Positions 42,647 through 52,349 of a DNA stretch of 64,000 nt are shown piece by piece. The stretch comes from Alphaproteobacteria bacterium (lineage in GTDB: Bacteria > Pseudomonadota > Alphaproteobacteria > SMXQ01), in the NCBI GenBank assembly GCA_030831315.1, contig JAURLI010000049.1, forward strand, positions 1-64,000. The letters are read 5' to 3'. Below the pieces are notes generated by a model. The model saw only the letters and a list, made by a program, of their open reading frames with translations. It made no database searches and was not told the DNA's origin. The first letter of the stretch is position 1, and every line of letters begins with the position of its first letter. The position numbers and the translations under genes were made by a program.

Positions 42647-42677
42647 GTAATAGAGCGATCCTGACAGCGACTGTCAA
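42647..42677 (-). promoter_or_regulatory. Promoter/operator of the dienelactone hydrolase gene
   Basis: On the minus strand, TTGACA (42672-42677) is followed by TATTAC (42647-42652) at a slightly long 19-base spacing. The -35 box overlaps a palindrome, TGACAG-CGA-CTGTCA (42662-42676), and the -10 overlaps CTATT-GAAGT-AATAG (42639-42653). Symmetry over both promoter boxes suggests a bound repressor. Confidence 0.45.
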
Positions 42678-42734
42678 TCCCGCGCAGACGGGCGGAATGT
42701 TTTGATATTCAACGGGAAATAAGGCTTTCCTGTG

Positions 42735-42752
42735 GTTCACGAAATCGTGAAC
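42735..42752 (-). repeat. 18-bp perfect palindrome just past cobT
   Basis: GTTCACGA-AA-TCGTGAAC-like symmetry forms an 8-bp stem with a 2-base loop, seven bases after the cobT stop. It lacks a T-run on the minus strand, so it is a weak terminator at best and may be a protein-binding site. Confidence 0.5.
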
Positions 42753-42758
42753 GGGCCC

Positions 42759-44675
42759 TCAGCGGGCGGCCGGGCGGGGGCTGCCAGAAGTGCTGCCGGA
42801 GCCTTTCGAGGCCGTGGACCGCCCGACCCCGCCGCGCCGCCGGGCGCGGTCGTCTTCGGGCACGAAGTCCTCGTCGAACAGCTCGGAGAGCTTGTCCATC
42901 ATGGTGCCGCCCAGCTGTTCGGCATCGACGATGGTCACCGCGCGCTTGTAGTAGCGGGTCACATCGTGGCCGATGCCGATGGCGACCAGTTCGACGGGCG
43001 AATAATCCTCGACCCACTGGATGACCCGGCGCAGGTGCTGTTCGAGGTAATTGCCGGGATTGACCGAGAGCGTCGAATCGTCGACCGGGGCGCCGTCGGA
43101 GATGACCATCAGGATCTTGCGCTGCTCGGGCCGGCCGATCAGGCGGTTGTGGGCCCACATCAGCGCTTCGCCGTCGATGTTTTCCTTGAGCAGCCCTTCG
43201 CGCAGCATCAGGCCGAGGTGCTTGCGTGTGCGCCGCCACGGCGCATCGGCGGCCTTGTAGATGATGTGGCGCAGGTCGTTGAGGCGGCCGGGCTTCACCG
43301 GCTTGCCTGCGGCGATCCAGCGCTCGCGCGACTGGCCGCCTTTCCAGGCGCGCGTGGTGAAGCCGAGAATCTCGACCTTGACGGCGCAGCGTTCAAGCGT
43401 GCGCGCGAGGATGTCGGCGCTCATCGCGGCCAGGGTAATGGGACGCCCGCGCATGGAACCCGAATTGTCGATGAGCAGCGACACCACGGTGTCGCGGAAC
43501 TCCATCTCCTTTTCCTGCTTGTAGGAAAGCGGGTAGAGCGGATTGGTGACGATGCGGTGCAGGCGCGCGGCGTCCAGCATGCCCTCGTCGAGGTCGAACT
43601 GCCAGGCGCGCGACTGCTGCGCCATCAGCTGGCGCTGGAGCCGGTTGGCGAGCCGCCCGATCACGCCCTGGAGGCTGGACAGCTGGTTGTCGAGATGGGC
43701 GCGCAGGCGCGACAGTTCCTGTTCGTCGCACAGGTCCTTGGCATCGACGATCTCGTCGAATTCGGCGGTGAAGGTCTTGTAGTCGGGGCGGTCGTTGCCG
43801 AACGGTCCCTGGGGTGCCCAGCGGATGTCGGGGGGCAGGGATTCGCCGTCGCCCATGCCTTCGGAGGTGTCCTCGATGGACTCGTCGGACATGCCCTGCT
43901 CGCCGTCCTCGGTCTCGTCCATGGACTGCTCGCCGTGGGTCTCCATGGATTCGGAATCCTCCGAATCCATGCCCTGCTTTTCGGGGTTGGCGGTTTCGTC
44001 CTCGTCCGAGTCGCCTTCGCCGCCGGCTTCCATGTCCTCTTCGGCATCGACGTCGCCGAGCGCCAGATCGGTAATGAACTTGTTGAGGGCGAGGGCGAAT
44101 TCTTCCTGGTTCTGGATATTGTCCTTGAGCGCCGTGAAGTCCTCGCCGGCGCGTTCCATCACCCAGTTACGCCAGGAATTGACCAGCGAGCGGATGTTTT
44201 CCGGGGCACCCTTGCCGGTCAGTTCCTCGCGCACGATCAGGCCGATGACTTCGGGCACCGGCACGCTTTCGAATTCGTTGACGCGGTCGAAGGCCATTGC
44301 CTTGCAGCGGTCCGTCAACGCGGCATCGAGGTTTTCCGACATGCCCTTCATGCGCGTCGCGCCGATGGACTCGTAGCGGGCCTGTTCGACCTCGTTGTAG
44401 ATCTTCCGCGCGGTTTCGCCGTGCGGCATCTTGGATGCATGCAGCTTGTCGTCGTGAAAGCGCAGTTTCAGCGCCATCGAATCGGCGTAACCGCGGATCT
44501 TTGATACTTCGTGATCGGGGAGCGAGCGCGGCGGTGTCTGCAGGCGCACGTGCTTGCCGCGGATGCGCGGCGGGTCGGGGGTAAACTCGACCTCCAGCTC
44601 GCGCTCGTGGGCCACCGCGCGCATGGTGGCGGCGGTGACGCGGCGGAACTCTTCGACCGGGTTGTCCTTGCTCAT
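42759..44675 (-). CDS. cobT: Cobaltochelatase subunit CobT
   Basis: A 638-residue protein of the CobT family. The N-terminal half is helical. The middle (about residues 205-290) is highly acidic, with [18 protein letters not shown]-like runs, typical of AAA+/MIDAS chelatase partners. The C-terminal VWA domain has the MIDAS motif DNSGSM. With CobS it forms the chaperone complex that helps CobN insert cobalt into hydrogenobyrinate a,c-diamide. It lies 37 bases downstream of cobS. No cobN is in the window. Confidence 0.95.
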   Translation of the reverse strand: MSKDNPVEEFRRVTAATMRAVAHERELEVEFTPDPPRIRGKHVRLQTPPRSLPDHEVSKIRGYADSMALKLRFHDDKLHASKMPHGETARKIYNEVEQARYESIGATRMKGMSENLDAALTDRCKAMAFDRVNEFESVPVPEVIGLIVREELTGKGAPENIRSLVNSWRNWVMERAGEDFTALKDNIQNQEEFALALNKFITDLALGDVDAEEDMEAGGEGDSDEDETANPEKQGMDSEDSESMETHGEQSMDETEDGEQGMSDESIEDTSEGMGDGESLPPDIRWAPQGPFGNDRPDYKTFTAEFDEIVDAKDLCDEQELSRLRAHLDNQLSSLQGVIGRLANRLQRQLMAQQSRAWQFDLDEGMLDAARLHRIVTNPLYPLSYKQEKEMEFRDTVVSLLIDNSGSMRGRPITLAAMSADILARTLERCAVKVEILGFTTRAWKGGQSRERWIAAGKPVKPGRLNDLRHIIYKAADAPWRRTRKHLGLMLREGLLKENIDGEALMWAHNRLIGRPEQRKILMVISDGAPVDDSTLSVNPGNYLEQHLRRVIQWVEDYSPVELVAIGIGHDVTRYYKRAVTIVDAEQLGGTMMDKLSELFDEDFVPEDDRARRRGGVGRSTASKGSGSTSGSPRPAAR

Positions 44676-44712
44676 AACCTTGGGCTCACGACCTGCGGAC
44701 GCCTGGGTGGAT

Positions 44713-45732
44713 CTAGGCGTCCTTGCTTTCCGGCTTGGCCTGTCGCACCGATTCGTTCAGTTCGACGCCGAAACAGCGCTGGTAGTATTCGGCCACCGTC
44801 GAGCGCTCCATCTCGTCGCACTTGTTGAGGAAGCTGACGCGGAAGGCATAGCCGACGTCGCCGAAGATGCGCGCATTTTCGGCCCAGGTGATGACGGTGC
44901 GCGGCGACATGACCGTGGAAATGTCGCCCGACATGAAGCCAGCGCGGGTCAGGTCGGCGAGCGAAATCATGTTGGCGACGGTTTCGCGGCCCTTCTTGTT
45001 GTCATAGGTCGGCGACTTCGCCAGCACGATCTTCATTTCCTCGTCATGCGGCAGGTAATTCAGCGTGGCGATCACGTGCCAGCGGTCGAGCTGGCCCTGG
45101 TTGAGCTGCTGCGTGCCGTGATAGAGGCCCGTGGTATCGCCGAGGCCGACGGTATTGGCCGTGGCGAAAAGGCGGAAATAGGGATGCGGCCGGATGACCT
45201 TGTTCTGGTCGACCAGCGTCAGCTTGCCGTCCACTTCCAGCACGCGCTGGATGACGAACATGACGTCCGGGCGGCCGGCGTCGTATTCGTCGAACACGAG
45301 CGCGGTCGGCGTCTGCAGCGCCCAGGGCAGGATGCCCTCGCGGTATTCGGTGATCTGCTTGCCGTCGCGCAGCACGATCGCGTCCTTGCCGAGCAGGTCG
45401 ATGCGGCTGATGTGGCTGTCGAGGTTGACGCGCACGCAGGGCCAGTTGAGGCGGGCGGCGACCTGTTCGATATGGGTCGACTTGCCGGTGCCGTGATAGC
45501 CCTGGATCATCACCCGCCGGTTATGGGCAAAGCCCGCGAGGATGGCCAGCGTGGTGTCGTGATCGAAGTGATAGGCATCGTCGATCTCAGGCACATAGTC
45601 GCTGCGCTGGCTGAAGGCGGGCACCATCAGGTCCGAATCGAGGCCGAAGGCCTGCTTTACGGAGACTTCGATGTCGGGCTTGTCGAGGGGGTGGACCGGG
45701 GTGTGGGAGTCACTCGTGATCGTCGTTGCCAT
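44713..45732 (-). CDS. cobS: Cobaltochelatase subunit CobS (AAA+ ATPase)
   Basis: A 339-residue AAA+ ATPase of the MoxR/CobS group. Walker A is GYHGTGKS (78-85), and Walker B is in [11 protein letters not shown] sensor stretch [14 protein letters not shown] follows. It powers cobalt insertion together with CobT and CobN in aerobic B12 synthesis. The ATG at 45732 is the family start. It precedes cobT and follows the J-domain gene on the same strand, an arrangement common in alphaproteobacteria. Confidence 0.95.
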   Translation of the reverse strand: MATTITSDSHTPVHPLDKPDIEVSVKQAFGLDSDLMVPAFSQRSDYVPEIDDAYHFDHDTTLAILAGFAHNRRVMIQGYHGTGKSTHIEQVAARLNWPCVRVNLDSHISRIDLLGKDAIVLRDGKQITEYREGILPWALQTPTALVFDEYDAGRPDVMFVIQRVLEVDGKLTLVDQNKVIRPHPYFRLFATANTVGLGDTTGLYHGTQQLNQGQLDRWHVIATLNYLPHDEEMKIVLAKSPTYDNKKGRETVANMISLADLTRAGFMSGDISTVMSPRTVITWAENARIFGDVGYAFRVSFLNKCDEMERSTVAEYYQRCFGVELNESVRQAKPESKDA

Positions 45733-45785
45733 AAAAACCTGTTCCGTCTTCCTGGGTCACTAAATCTGTCTGGGCGCGGCCTGTG

Positions 45786-46412
45786 TCATGCGCCGAGGCG
45801 GCTCTTGAGGGTCGCATAGGCTTGATTGATCAATTTTAACCGCTCTTCCGCCTGCTTGTCGCCCCCATTGGCATCGGGATGGTGCAGTTTCACCAGTTCC
45901 TTGTAGCGCGCTTTCAGCCGGGCCACGGTCAGCGGCGGGACCAATTCCATCACATCGAGGGCCTGGCGCTCGGAATCCCCGGTTTCCTTGGCTTTGCGGC
46001 GCTGTGCCCGCTCCCTTGTCTTGGCGCGGACGGCCTCTTCGGCGGCGGCCTCGTCCTCGAAAAGGCCGAAACCGTCCTTGAAGCGCGCGAACCGGCTGCG
46101 GGCCACGCGCCCGCCGAGATGACCGAGAGGCCATGTCGGACGCCAGCCGACGATGTCCGCGCGGATCATCGCCTCGACCTCCTGGTCGGAGCGGCCGGCG
46201 CAGAAATTCCATCCCTTGTTGTATTCGCGAACATGATCGAGACAGAACCAGTAGTACTCGTTCACGTGTTCGGGCGATTTGGGCGCACGGAATTCGCCGG
46301 GCAGTGCGCAACCGACATGATTGCAACGCTGCTCGCTGGCGGCTTGTTCACTGGCCGCTTGCCGCAGGGTGGTTTCAATCCCCCCGACACGCCTTGGTCC
46401 GCGCTTGGACAT
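45786..46412 (-). CDS. J-domain (DnaJ-like) protein
   Basis: A 208-residue protein. The J domain is at the C-terminus (about residues 155-208), with the HPD tripeptide in LVKLHHPDANGG needed to stimulate DnaK. The N-terminal part contains a repeated QAASEQAASEQ segment and then cysteine/histidine pairs (C-NHVG-C, C-LDH) that may bind zinc. It lies between EamA and cobS on the same strand. Such type III co-chaperones are often kept next to cobST and bolA in alphaproteobacteria. Confidence 0.9.
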   Translation of the reverse strand: MSKRGPRRVGGIETTLRQAASEQAASEQRCNHVGCALPGEFRAPKSPEHVNEYYWFCLDHVREYNKGWNFCAGRSDQEVEAMIRADIVGWRPTWPLGHLGGRVARSRFARFKDGFGLFEDEAAAEEAVRAKTRERAQRRKAKETGDSERQALDVMELVPPLTVARLKARYKELVKLHHPDANGGDKQAEERLKLINQAYATLKSRLGA

Positions 46413-46466
46413 CCGCCAAATATGGTGGTTTCCGTGTGCCCGTGCAAGCCGCGCAAATGCTCGCGT

Positions 46467-47387
46467 TCAGCCCTTCGCCCGCGTCGCGGTCTCGGCGGAA
46501 ATCGCGGCAAGGCCGGCAAGGATCAGCGCGAAGCCGACGATGTTCGTCGTGCCGATGGCCTCGTTGAGAACGACCATCGAACTGAGAGCGCCGACCACCG
46601 GCACGGCGAGGCTCGCCATCGCCGTGGTGATGGCGGGAAGCGCGCGCGTCACGGTGGTCCATGCCCAGAGCGTAAAGGCGGTGGCGAGCGGGCCGTTGTA
46701 GGCGAGTGTCAGCCACAGGTTCGCACTCGGCCGCAGCGCCAGCGGATCTTCCCACACGAAGGCAAGAACGGCGACGGGCAGGGTGCCGATGATCATCTGC
46801 CAGGGCGCGAGTTGCAGGGGTGTCAGCGCGAAGCGATGGGTCTTGATGTGGACGATGGTGATGGCCCAGAGGAACGCCGCACCGAGCAGCATGGCGTTGC
46901 CTGCCAGCGCTGCCTCGTTGCGCCAGTCAAAACCGAAGGGATTGAACAGGGTGACGATCCCGCCGAGGCCGAGTGCCAGTCCAGCCGCCTTTGCCTTCGT
47001 CAGCCGTTCATCCAGAAAGATCGCGGCGATGGGCGTGACCCAGATCAGGGTCGTGTAGCAGAGAATGACCGAGCGCCCGGCATCGACCCGCGCCAGTCCG
47101 AGATTGATCAGGGCCATGAAGGCGGCGAGCTGCAGCAGTGCGACCGACAGAACCACGGGCATGTCGGCGCGGCCGGGCAGACGCAGGCGGCCGGTCGCGG
47201 CGAGCAGTGCGAAAAGGCAGATCGCCCCCATGGCGAGACGGGCGAAGGCGAAAGTCAGGGGTTCGATCTCGCGCAGCGCGATCTTCATGATCGGCCAGTT
47301 GCAGCCCCACACGACGATGACCGCGCCCATGAGGGCAAGCGCCGCGCGCGGGCGCAGGGATACAGGGGATGGTGGTGGCTTCATCAT
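46467..47387 (-). CDS. EamA/DMT family transporter
   Basis: A 306-residue inner-membrane protein with ten predicted helices in two EamA repeats, each starting with a WG-x-N or WA-type segment (VIVVWGCNWPIMKIALRE; FLWAITIVHIKT). The family exports amino acids or metabolites. The ATG at 47387 is chosen because the sequence before it is polar and unlike the family. It lies 54 bases before the J-domain gene. Substrate unknown. Confidence 0.87.
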   Translation of the reverse strand: MMKPPPSPVSLRPRAALALMGAVIVVWGCNWPIMKIALREIEPLTFAFARLAMGAICLFALLAATGRLRLPGRADMPVVLSVALLQLAAFMALINLGLARVDAGRSVILCYTTLIWVTPIAAIFLDERLTKAKAAGLALGLGGIVTLFNPFGFDWRNEAALAGNAMLLGAAFLWAITIVHIKTHRFALTPLQLAPWQMIIGTLPVAVLAFVWEDPLALRPSANLWLTLAYNGPLATAFTLWAWTTVTRALPAITTAMASLAVPVVGALSSMVVLNEAIGTTNIVGFALILAGLAAISAETATRAKG

Positions 47388-47469
47388 TTCAGGGCAGCGA
47401 CCGGGACGTGACGGGCAAAAGCGAATATCATGTTTCGACCAAGGCAACATTCACGGATTTGAGAAGCAG

Positions 47470-47757
47470 ATGCCCCAAACCGCCCCCGACGGCCCCGTGG
47501 CCAGCGCCATCCGGGCCAAACTGACCGCAGCGTTTGCGCCCCAGCGGCTCGCCATCGTCGATGAATCCCGCTTGCATGCGGGCCATGCCGGTGCGCGCGA
47601 AGATGGTGAAAGTCATTTCCGGATCGAGATCGTTTCCGCAGCATTTCGCGGGCTCAGCCGCGTCGAGCGACACCGCCGCGTCAACGCGGTCCTGGCTGAG
47701 GAACTGGCGGGCCGGATTCACGCACTTTCCCTTGATGTGCGTGATCCGGACGCGTAA
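47470..47757 (+). CDS. bolA: BolA family protein
   Basis: A 95-residue small protein with the BolA fold: a conserved serine-histidine pair in GESHFRIEIVS and the helix-loop FRGLSRVERHRRVNAVL. BolA proteins partner with monothiol glutaredoxins in iron-sulfur trafficking or act as transcription factors. The ATG at 47470 is fixed by family start. It is divergent from the EamA gene and is followed by an AT-rich gap. Confidence 0.93.
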   Translation: MPQTAPDGPVASAIRAKLTAAFAPQRLAIVDESRLHAGHAGAREDGESHFRIEIVSAAFRGLSRVERHRRVNAVLAEELAGRIHALSLDVRDPDA

Positions 47758-48044
47758 AGAGCGGAATATTTCAGGCGATAAATTGTATATTTCGATTCGT
47801 TAGGTATTGGTTTTGCAAAAAAAATATGGTTAACATCAAAATTCTCTTTTAAGTTGTATTCTATGCAGAAAGTTCTGTGGTTTGCTGGTGGAAGTTAGTA
47901 TCATTCAAAAAAAGATTGGGGAAATTTGTCTGCCAGACTTGTCTCGATGGGGTGTGGCGCCGCAAGTTTTCAAAAAAGACCGGATCTACCGGCGATTCCA
48001 TGGCGGCAGATTTTCTTGCAGGCTAAAGTTGCGCAGGGGGCGCT
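47758..48044. other. AT-rich intergenic stretch before the RHH gene
   Basis: This gap of 287 bases is markedly AT-rich, unlike the flanking GC-rich genes. It contains A8 and similar runs, a GGTTAAC element and several TAT-rich stretches that could serve as promoter or protein-binding sites, including TTGCAA and TTAAGTTGTATTCTATG. I see no coding frame with a convincing start. An AGGGGG ribosome site lies at its end for the next gene. It may be a promoter with an architectural-protein site, or a trace of transferred DNA. Confidence 0.5.
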
Positions 48045-48350
48045 ATGCATATCTGTAAGAACGTGAATGTGGGAACACGCCGGACCAGCATCCGCCTCGA
48101 AGAGGAGATGTGGACGGCCGTCGATGAACTTTGCACCCGCGAGGGCATGACGATTCATGAACTCTGTTCCTTGATCGACAAGTTTCGCGGGGCCAACAGC
48201 CTGACGGCGGCGCTTCGGGTGTTTCTCGTGATGTATTACCGTCTCGCGGCGACCGAGGCGGGCCACATCAGCGCCGGGCATGGCATCAGCGTCGGGGGAC
48301 ATGGCGCGGACCGCTGGCGTCCCCTGATCGCCCAGGTCTTTCAGAACTGA
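48045..48350 (+). CDS. Ribbon-helix-helix domain protein
   Basis: A 101-residue protein. The N-terminal strand and helices (RRTSIRLEEEMWTAVDELC) match the alphaproteobacterial RHH family with a conserved TSIRLE segment, and the middle (GMTIHELCSLID) continues the fold. Such proteins bind DNA as dimers. The C-terminal 40 residues are rich in glycine and histidine. The ATG at 48045 follows AGGGGG. It probably regulates itself through the AT-rich sequence upstream. Targets unknown. Confidence 0.8.
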   Translation: MHICKNVNVGTRRTSIRLEEEMWTAVDELCTREGMTIHELCSLIDKFRGANSLTAALRVFLVMYYRLAATEAGHISAGHGISVGGHGADRWRPLIAQVFQN

Positions 48351-48369
48351 TCTTTCCGCGAATCCGGCT

Positions 48370-48936
48370 TTAGCCTTCGCGCTTCGGGCCGGTGTAGTGT
48401 TCAGGCCAGCGCTGCCGCACCACCTCGCCGTCGGCGGCGAGGGCGTGACAGGTGTCGATGCGCGGCGGCTTTTTCCCTGACGCTTCTTCGCTTCCATGGC
48501 GCTGCCGGGCCCGCGTCGGCCCCATGGTCTGATAGGCGATGGTGCCGATGGGGCCGAGCATCTCGACCAGGTGCACGCAGCCGCGCACGCCGCCCAGCAG
48601 TTCCCGCACCCTCAGATTCCAGCCCGGTTTGATGCGCTCGCCGATCAGCACCTTGTAGGCGGGGGTGATGTCGGCGCAGGTGTGATGCGGTCCGGCATCC
48701 AGTGCGGCATCGACGTCGCGTACGGTCATCGTGTCATCGACCGTGAGCCGCAGGCGCATATTGTGAACAGCAGTGCCGGCCGTGACCTGGCCCCGCCACA
48801 TGTTGTGAAAGTCATAGTCCTTGGTATCGACGAGATGGCCTTCGATATCGAACAGGCCGTCCTCGCGCTCGAAACCCTCGAGGGTAATGACGCGCTTGTG
48901 CAGGCGTTTGCGGGCGACGGGCGGGCTGAGAGGCAT
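48370..48936 (-). CDS. DUF2889 family protein
   Basis: A 188-residue protein of a conserved family without known function. Family landmarks are LEGFEREDGLFDIEGHLVDTK (in parts), DFHNMWRG and RGCVHLVEMLGPIGTIAYQT. In other bacteria such genes sit near lactate, iron-sulfur or aromatic catabolic genes, but here it converges on the RHH gene. The C-terminal tail is basic. Confidence 0.8.
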   Translation of the reverse strand: MPLSPPVARKRLHKRVITLEGFEREDGLFDIEGHLVDTKDYDFHNMWRGQVTAGTAVHNMRLRLTVDDTMTVRDVDAALDAGPHHTCADITPAYKVLIGERIKPGWNLRVRELLGGVRGCVHLVEMLGPIGTIAYQTMGPTRARQRHGSEEASGKKPPRIDTCHALAADGEVVRQRWPEHYTGPKREG

Positions 48937-49025
48937 GGCGAATACCTGACCTGTGATCGGGGCGTGGCGAATGATAAAGCCGCGGGGCCGTGGCGCACAA
49001 CCCGCGAGGGCACGCGATGGGCGGC

Positions 49026-50300
49026 CTAGGCGGCCTTGCCGGGAGGGATGATCTGCACCGCGGTCAGGCGATTGCCTTTGCGCCCGAGAACCTGAAAGCG
49101 GAAATCGTAGAACGTAAAGACCTGGCCCGGATCGGGAATCTGGCGCGATTCGTGAAGCACCAGCCCCGCGATTGTGGCGGCGCCCTCATCGGGAAGACCC
49201 CAGTCGAAGCGGCGGTTGAGGTCGCGGATAGTCACGTCGCCGTCGGCGATGATCGACCCGTCGCGTTGGGGCCTTATGCCGCGTCTCGGCACATCGGTTT
49301 CATCCGATATTTCGCCGACGATTTCCTCAAGGATGTCTTCAAGGGTGACGATGCCGAGCAGATCGCCGTATTCATCCACCACCAGGGCGAAATGCTCGCC
49401 GCGCCGGCGAAAGGATTGCAGCTGGGACAAAAGGTCCGTGGTTTCAGGTATGAACCATGGCTCCGATGCCAGTGCCGCGACGTCGAGGTTCGACGTGTCT
49501 CCCCTGCGTTCCTCGACCGCCTTCAGAAGGGCTTTCGCGTGCAGGACGCCGATGATGTTTTCCGGTTTGTCGCGCCACAGCGGGATGCGGGTATAGGGGC
49601 TTGCCACGACCTCGCGCACGATTTCAGCAGGCGGCAGCGATGCATCCACCGTCGCGACGCTGGAGCGGTGGCGCATCACCTCTCCGACCTCGACGTCGCC
49701 GAGATCGAGGATGGAATGCAGCATGATGCGCTCGCGCCGGGTTTCCTGCTCCTCGCCGCCCTTGTGCAGTTCGATCGCGCCGCGCAGTTCCTCTTCCGTC
49801 TGTGCCCCCTGGCCGGAGGTCTCGCTCACGCGCAAGATTCGCAAGAGGATGCGCACGATGACGGTCACTGCGCGCGCCAGCGGCGCGAACAGGATGAGGA
49901 TCAGCCGGACCGTCGGTGCCACTGCAATGGACATGCGGTCGGCATGGCTGATGGCATAGGTCTTGGGCAGTACTTCCGAGAAAATGACGACCAGCGCGGT
50001 CATGGCGAGCGTCGCGTAGGCGAGGCCGGCTTCGCCGAAAATGCTCGTCAGGGTATGGGTTGCGAGAACCGAGGCCAGAATATTGACGAGGTTGTTGCCG
50101 ATCAGGATCGAGCCCAGCAACCGCTCCTTGTCCCGGCGCAGGCGGTTGACCAGGCCGGCGCGCGCGTCCCCGGAAATCTCGCGCTGGTGCATGAGCGGCC
50201 GGGACGCCGCGGTCAGGGCCGTTTCGGCGCCGGAAAAGAACGCCGAAAACGCGAGCAGCAGCACGACAATGGCGAGGAGGGCGATGCTCAGCGTGTCCAT
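49026..50300 (-). CDS. CNNM/CorB family transporter (DUF21-CBS-CorC)
   Basis: A 424-residue inner-membrane protein. The N-terminal DUF21 domain has four helices with the signature FFSGAETALTAAS. Two CBS domains follow (YTRIPLWRDKPENIIGVLHAK and ALVVDEYGDLLGIVTLEDILEEIVGE), then a C-terminal CorC_HlyC domain. The family exports magnesium or cobalt or senses magnesium. The ATG at 50300 lies one base before the aroB stop. It is third in an aroK-aroB-corB transcript. Confidence 0.9.
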   Translation of the reverse strand: MDTLSIALLAIVVLLLAFSAFFSGAETALTAASRPLMHQREISGDARAGLVNRLRRDKERLLGSILIGNNLVNILASVLATHTLTSIFGEAGLAYATLAMTALVVIFSEVLPKTYAISHADRMSIAVAPTVRLILILFAPLARAVTVIVRILLRILRVSETSGQGAQTEEELRGAIELHKGGEEQETRRERIMLHSILDLGDVEVGEVMRHRSSVATVDASLPPAEIVREVVASPYTRIPLWRDKPENIIGVLHAKALLKAVEERRGDTSNLDVAALASEPWFIPETTDLLSQLQSFRRRGEHFALVVDEYGDLLGIVTLEDILEEIVGEISDETDVPRRGIRPQRDGSIIADGDVTIRDLNRRFDWGLPDEGAATIAGLVLHESRQIPDPGQVFTFYDFRFQVLGRKGNRLTAVQIIPPGKAA

Positions 50301-50301
50301 G

Positions 50302-51417
50302 TTACGCCAGCCGTTCCATCAGAAGCTTGCGCACCGCATCGGGCGGCACATCGCGCGCGATAATGCCTTGGCCGATCTCGTTGGCGAGAATGAAGGTGAT
50401 CTTGCCGCCATGCACCTTCTTGTCTTTCTGCATGTGCGCGATCAGGCGGTCGGCGTCGAAGCCGTAACCCGCCGGTCCTGAGGGCAGGCCCACCGCGTCC
50501 AGGTGGCGGGCGAGCCGCGCCGCGCGGCCTTCCGGACAAAGGCCCAGCCGTTCGGAAAGCTCAAGCGCCAGCACCATGCCGATGGCGACCGATTCGCCGT
50601 GCAGGAGCGTGTCGGAAAATCCCGTTTCCGCCTCCATGGCGTGGCCGAAGGTGTGCCCGAGGTTGAGCAGTGCCCGTTCGCCCTGTTCGCGTTCGTCCGT
50701 CGAGACGACATCGGCTTTCGCCTTGCAACTGACCGCGACCGCTTCTTCACGCAGCGCCTCGTTGCCGCCGATCAGGTCGGAGCCGTTTTTCTCCAGCCAC
50801 TGGAAGAAGCCGGCATCGCGGATGACGCCGTATTTCACCACTTCCGCATAGCCTGCCAGGAGTTCGCGGGTGGGCAGCGTGGCCAGTGCGCCGATATCGG
50901 CCAGAACCATGCGTGGCTGGTAGAAGGCGCCGACGAGATTCTTGCCCTGGCGCGTGTTGATGCCGGTCTTGCCGCCGACGGAACTGTCCACCTGGGCGAG
51001 CAGGGTGGTCGGGATCTGCACAAAATCTATGCCGCGCAGCGCGATCGCCGCAGTAAAGCCGGTCAGGTCGCCGATCACGCCGCCGCCGAACGCCACCAGC
51101 ATGGAGCCGCGTTCGATGCCGCCACCCAGAATGTCGTCGAGCAGGCGTTCGAGGTGGGCGAAGTCCTTGGTGTGTTCGCCCGGTTCCATCACGATCGTGC
51201 GATGAGCGATGCAGGATGCGTCGAGCGACGCTTCGAGCGTGGTGAGGTGAAGGGAGGCGACATTGGCGTCGGTGACGATGATCACGCTGCGCCCGGCAGC
51301 GTGCTCGCCCAGCAGCGGCGCAAGCTGTTCTCCGGCCGTGGCGAGGACATCCTTGCCGATGCGGATCTCGTAGGAGCGGTCGCCGAGGGAAACTTCTATG
51401 GTGCTGTGCTTGCTCAT
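50302..51417 (-). CDS. aroB: 3-dehydroquinate synthase
   Basis: A 371-residue enzyme that makes 3-dehydroquinate from DAHP, using NAD and a divalent metal, in the shikimate pathway. The NAD motif is GGGVIGDLTGFTAA. QIPTTLLAQVDSSVGGKTGIN is the family signature, and metal ligands fall in NLGHTFGHAME. The ATG at 51417 precedes recognised homology by about 20 residues. It is 28 bases after aroK on the same strand. Confidence 0.96.
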   Translation of the reverse strand: MSKHSTIEVSLGDRSYEIRIGKDVLATAGEQLAPLLGEHAAGRSVIIVTDANVASLHLTTLEASLDASCIAHRTIVMEPGEHTKDFAHLERLLDDILGGGIERGSMLVAFGGGVIGDLTGFTAAIALRGIDFVQIPTTLLAQVDSSVGGKTGINTRQGKNLVGAFYQPRMVLADIGALATLPTRELLAGYAEVVKYGVIRDAGFFQWLEKNGSDLIGGNEALREEAVAVSCKAKADVVSTDEREQGERALLNLGHTFGHAMEAETGFSDTLLHGESVAIGMVLALELSERLGLCPEGRAARLARHLDAVGLPSGPAGYGFDADRLIAHMQKDKKVHGGKITFILANEIGQGIIARDVPPDAVRKLLMERLA

Positions 51418-51445
51418 TGTCCTTAATGCCCTGTGGGGCGGGTGT

Positions 51446-52123
51446 TTATTTGCGTTTGCCGCTTGCCGTCCGGCGTCGCCGCAGCCCGTTCTTTCGGGAC
51501 TTGCCGCGGGCCGCCTTTTTGGGGCGCACCGAAAGCGGCCCGTTGCCGAGATGCGCCTCGAGCGCCGACACGATACTGTCGGCCACGGTTTCGGCAGGCG
51601 CCTCCCCGGTTTCGACCGTCAGGTCGGCCTCCGCATAGACAGGGTAGCGCTGGTCGATCAGTCTGGCGAGAATCTCTCGCGGGTCGCCCTTTTTCAGCAG
51701 GGGCCGCCCGCCGCGCCGCGCCGTGCGTCCAACCAGCGTTTCCAGGTCCGCCTTGAGCCAGACAGAGATACCGCGTTCGCGGATGGCGGCGCGTGTCGCC
51801 GCATCCATGAAGGCCCCGCCACCGGTGGCGATGACCGCAGGCTCGCCAGTCAGCAGCCGGGCGATGACGCGCCTTTCGCCGGAGCGGAAGATGGCCTCGC
51901 CCTCATGGGTGAAGATTTCCTCGATCGTCGCGCCCGCGGCGCGCTCGATCTCGGCATCGGCGTCGAGGAAGGCGAGGCCCAGCCGCTCCGCGAGCAGCCG
52001 GCCGACCGAGCTCTTGCCCGCACCCATCAGCCCGACCAGAACGATTGACCGCGTAAGGTGGCCTGCCGGGCCGGCCTCGGTATTCTCGGATGTCTGTGGA
52101 TTTTCGGCGGATTGGGTGGGCAT
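51446..52123 (-). CDS. aroK: Shikimate kinase
   Basis: A 225-residue kinase that phosphorylates shikimate. The P-loop is GLMGAGKS (31-38), followed by LLAERLGLAFLDADAEIE with shikimate-binding Asp, and IATGGGAFM. It is longer than the usual 170-180 residues: a 25-residue hydrophilic N-terminus and a basic C-terminal tail of about 30 residues are added. The ATG at 52123 lies at the head of the aroK-aroB-corB set, after a 226-base divergent gap. Confidence 0.95.
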   Translation of the reverse strand: MPTQSAENPQTSENTEAGPAGHLTRSIVLVGLMGAGKSSVGRLLAERLGLAFLDADAEIERAAGATIEEIFTHEGEAIFRSGERRVIARLLTGEPAVIATGGGAFMDAATRAAIRERGISVWLKADLETLVGRTARRGGRPLLKKGDPREILARLIDQRYPVYAEADLTVETGEAPAETVADSIVSALEAHLGNGPLSVRPKKAARGKSRKNGLRRRRTASGKRK

Positions 52124-52349
52124 GTCCTTGTTTCCCGGGCCTTCCGGCTGTTTCCGCCGGGGCAGGCGCCTGTGGCTGCCACAAAGTAGCCATAGTGGAA
52201 TTTTAGTGTAAACATAATAAGATGCACGTCGTCATCGGGCTACCGATGGTGAAATCCCTGATGGCCTGTGAGTTATGTCTGCATCCTGCGGACGCTGCAC
52301 TCGCAGGCCCGCAATAGACAGAAGACGGACGCTTCCGCGCGACAGCTCG

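Noticed and set aside
45733-45785. Possible cobalamin riboswitch upstream of cobS
   Set aside because: The gap is only 53 bases and has no B12-box-like sequence.
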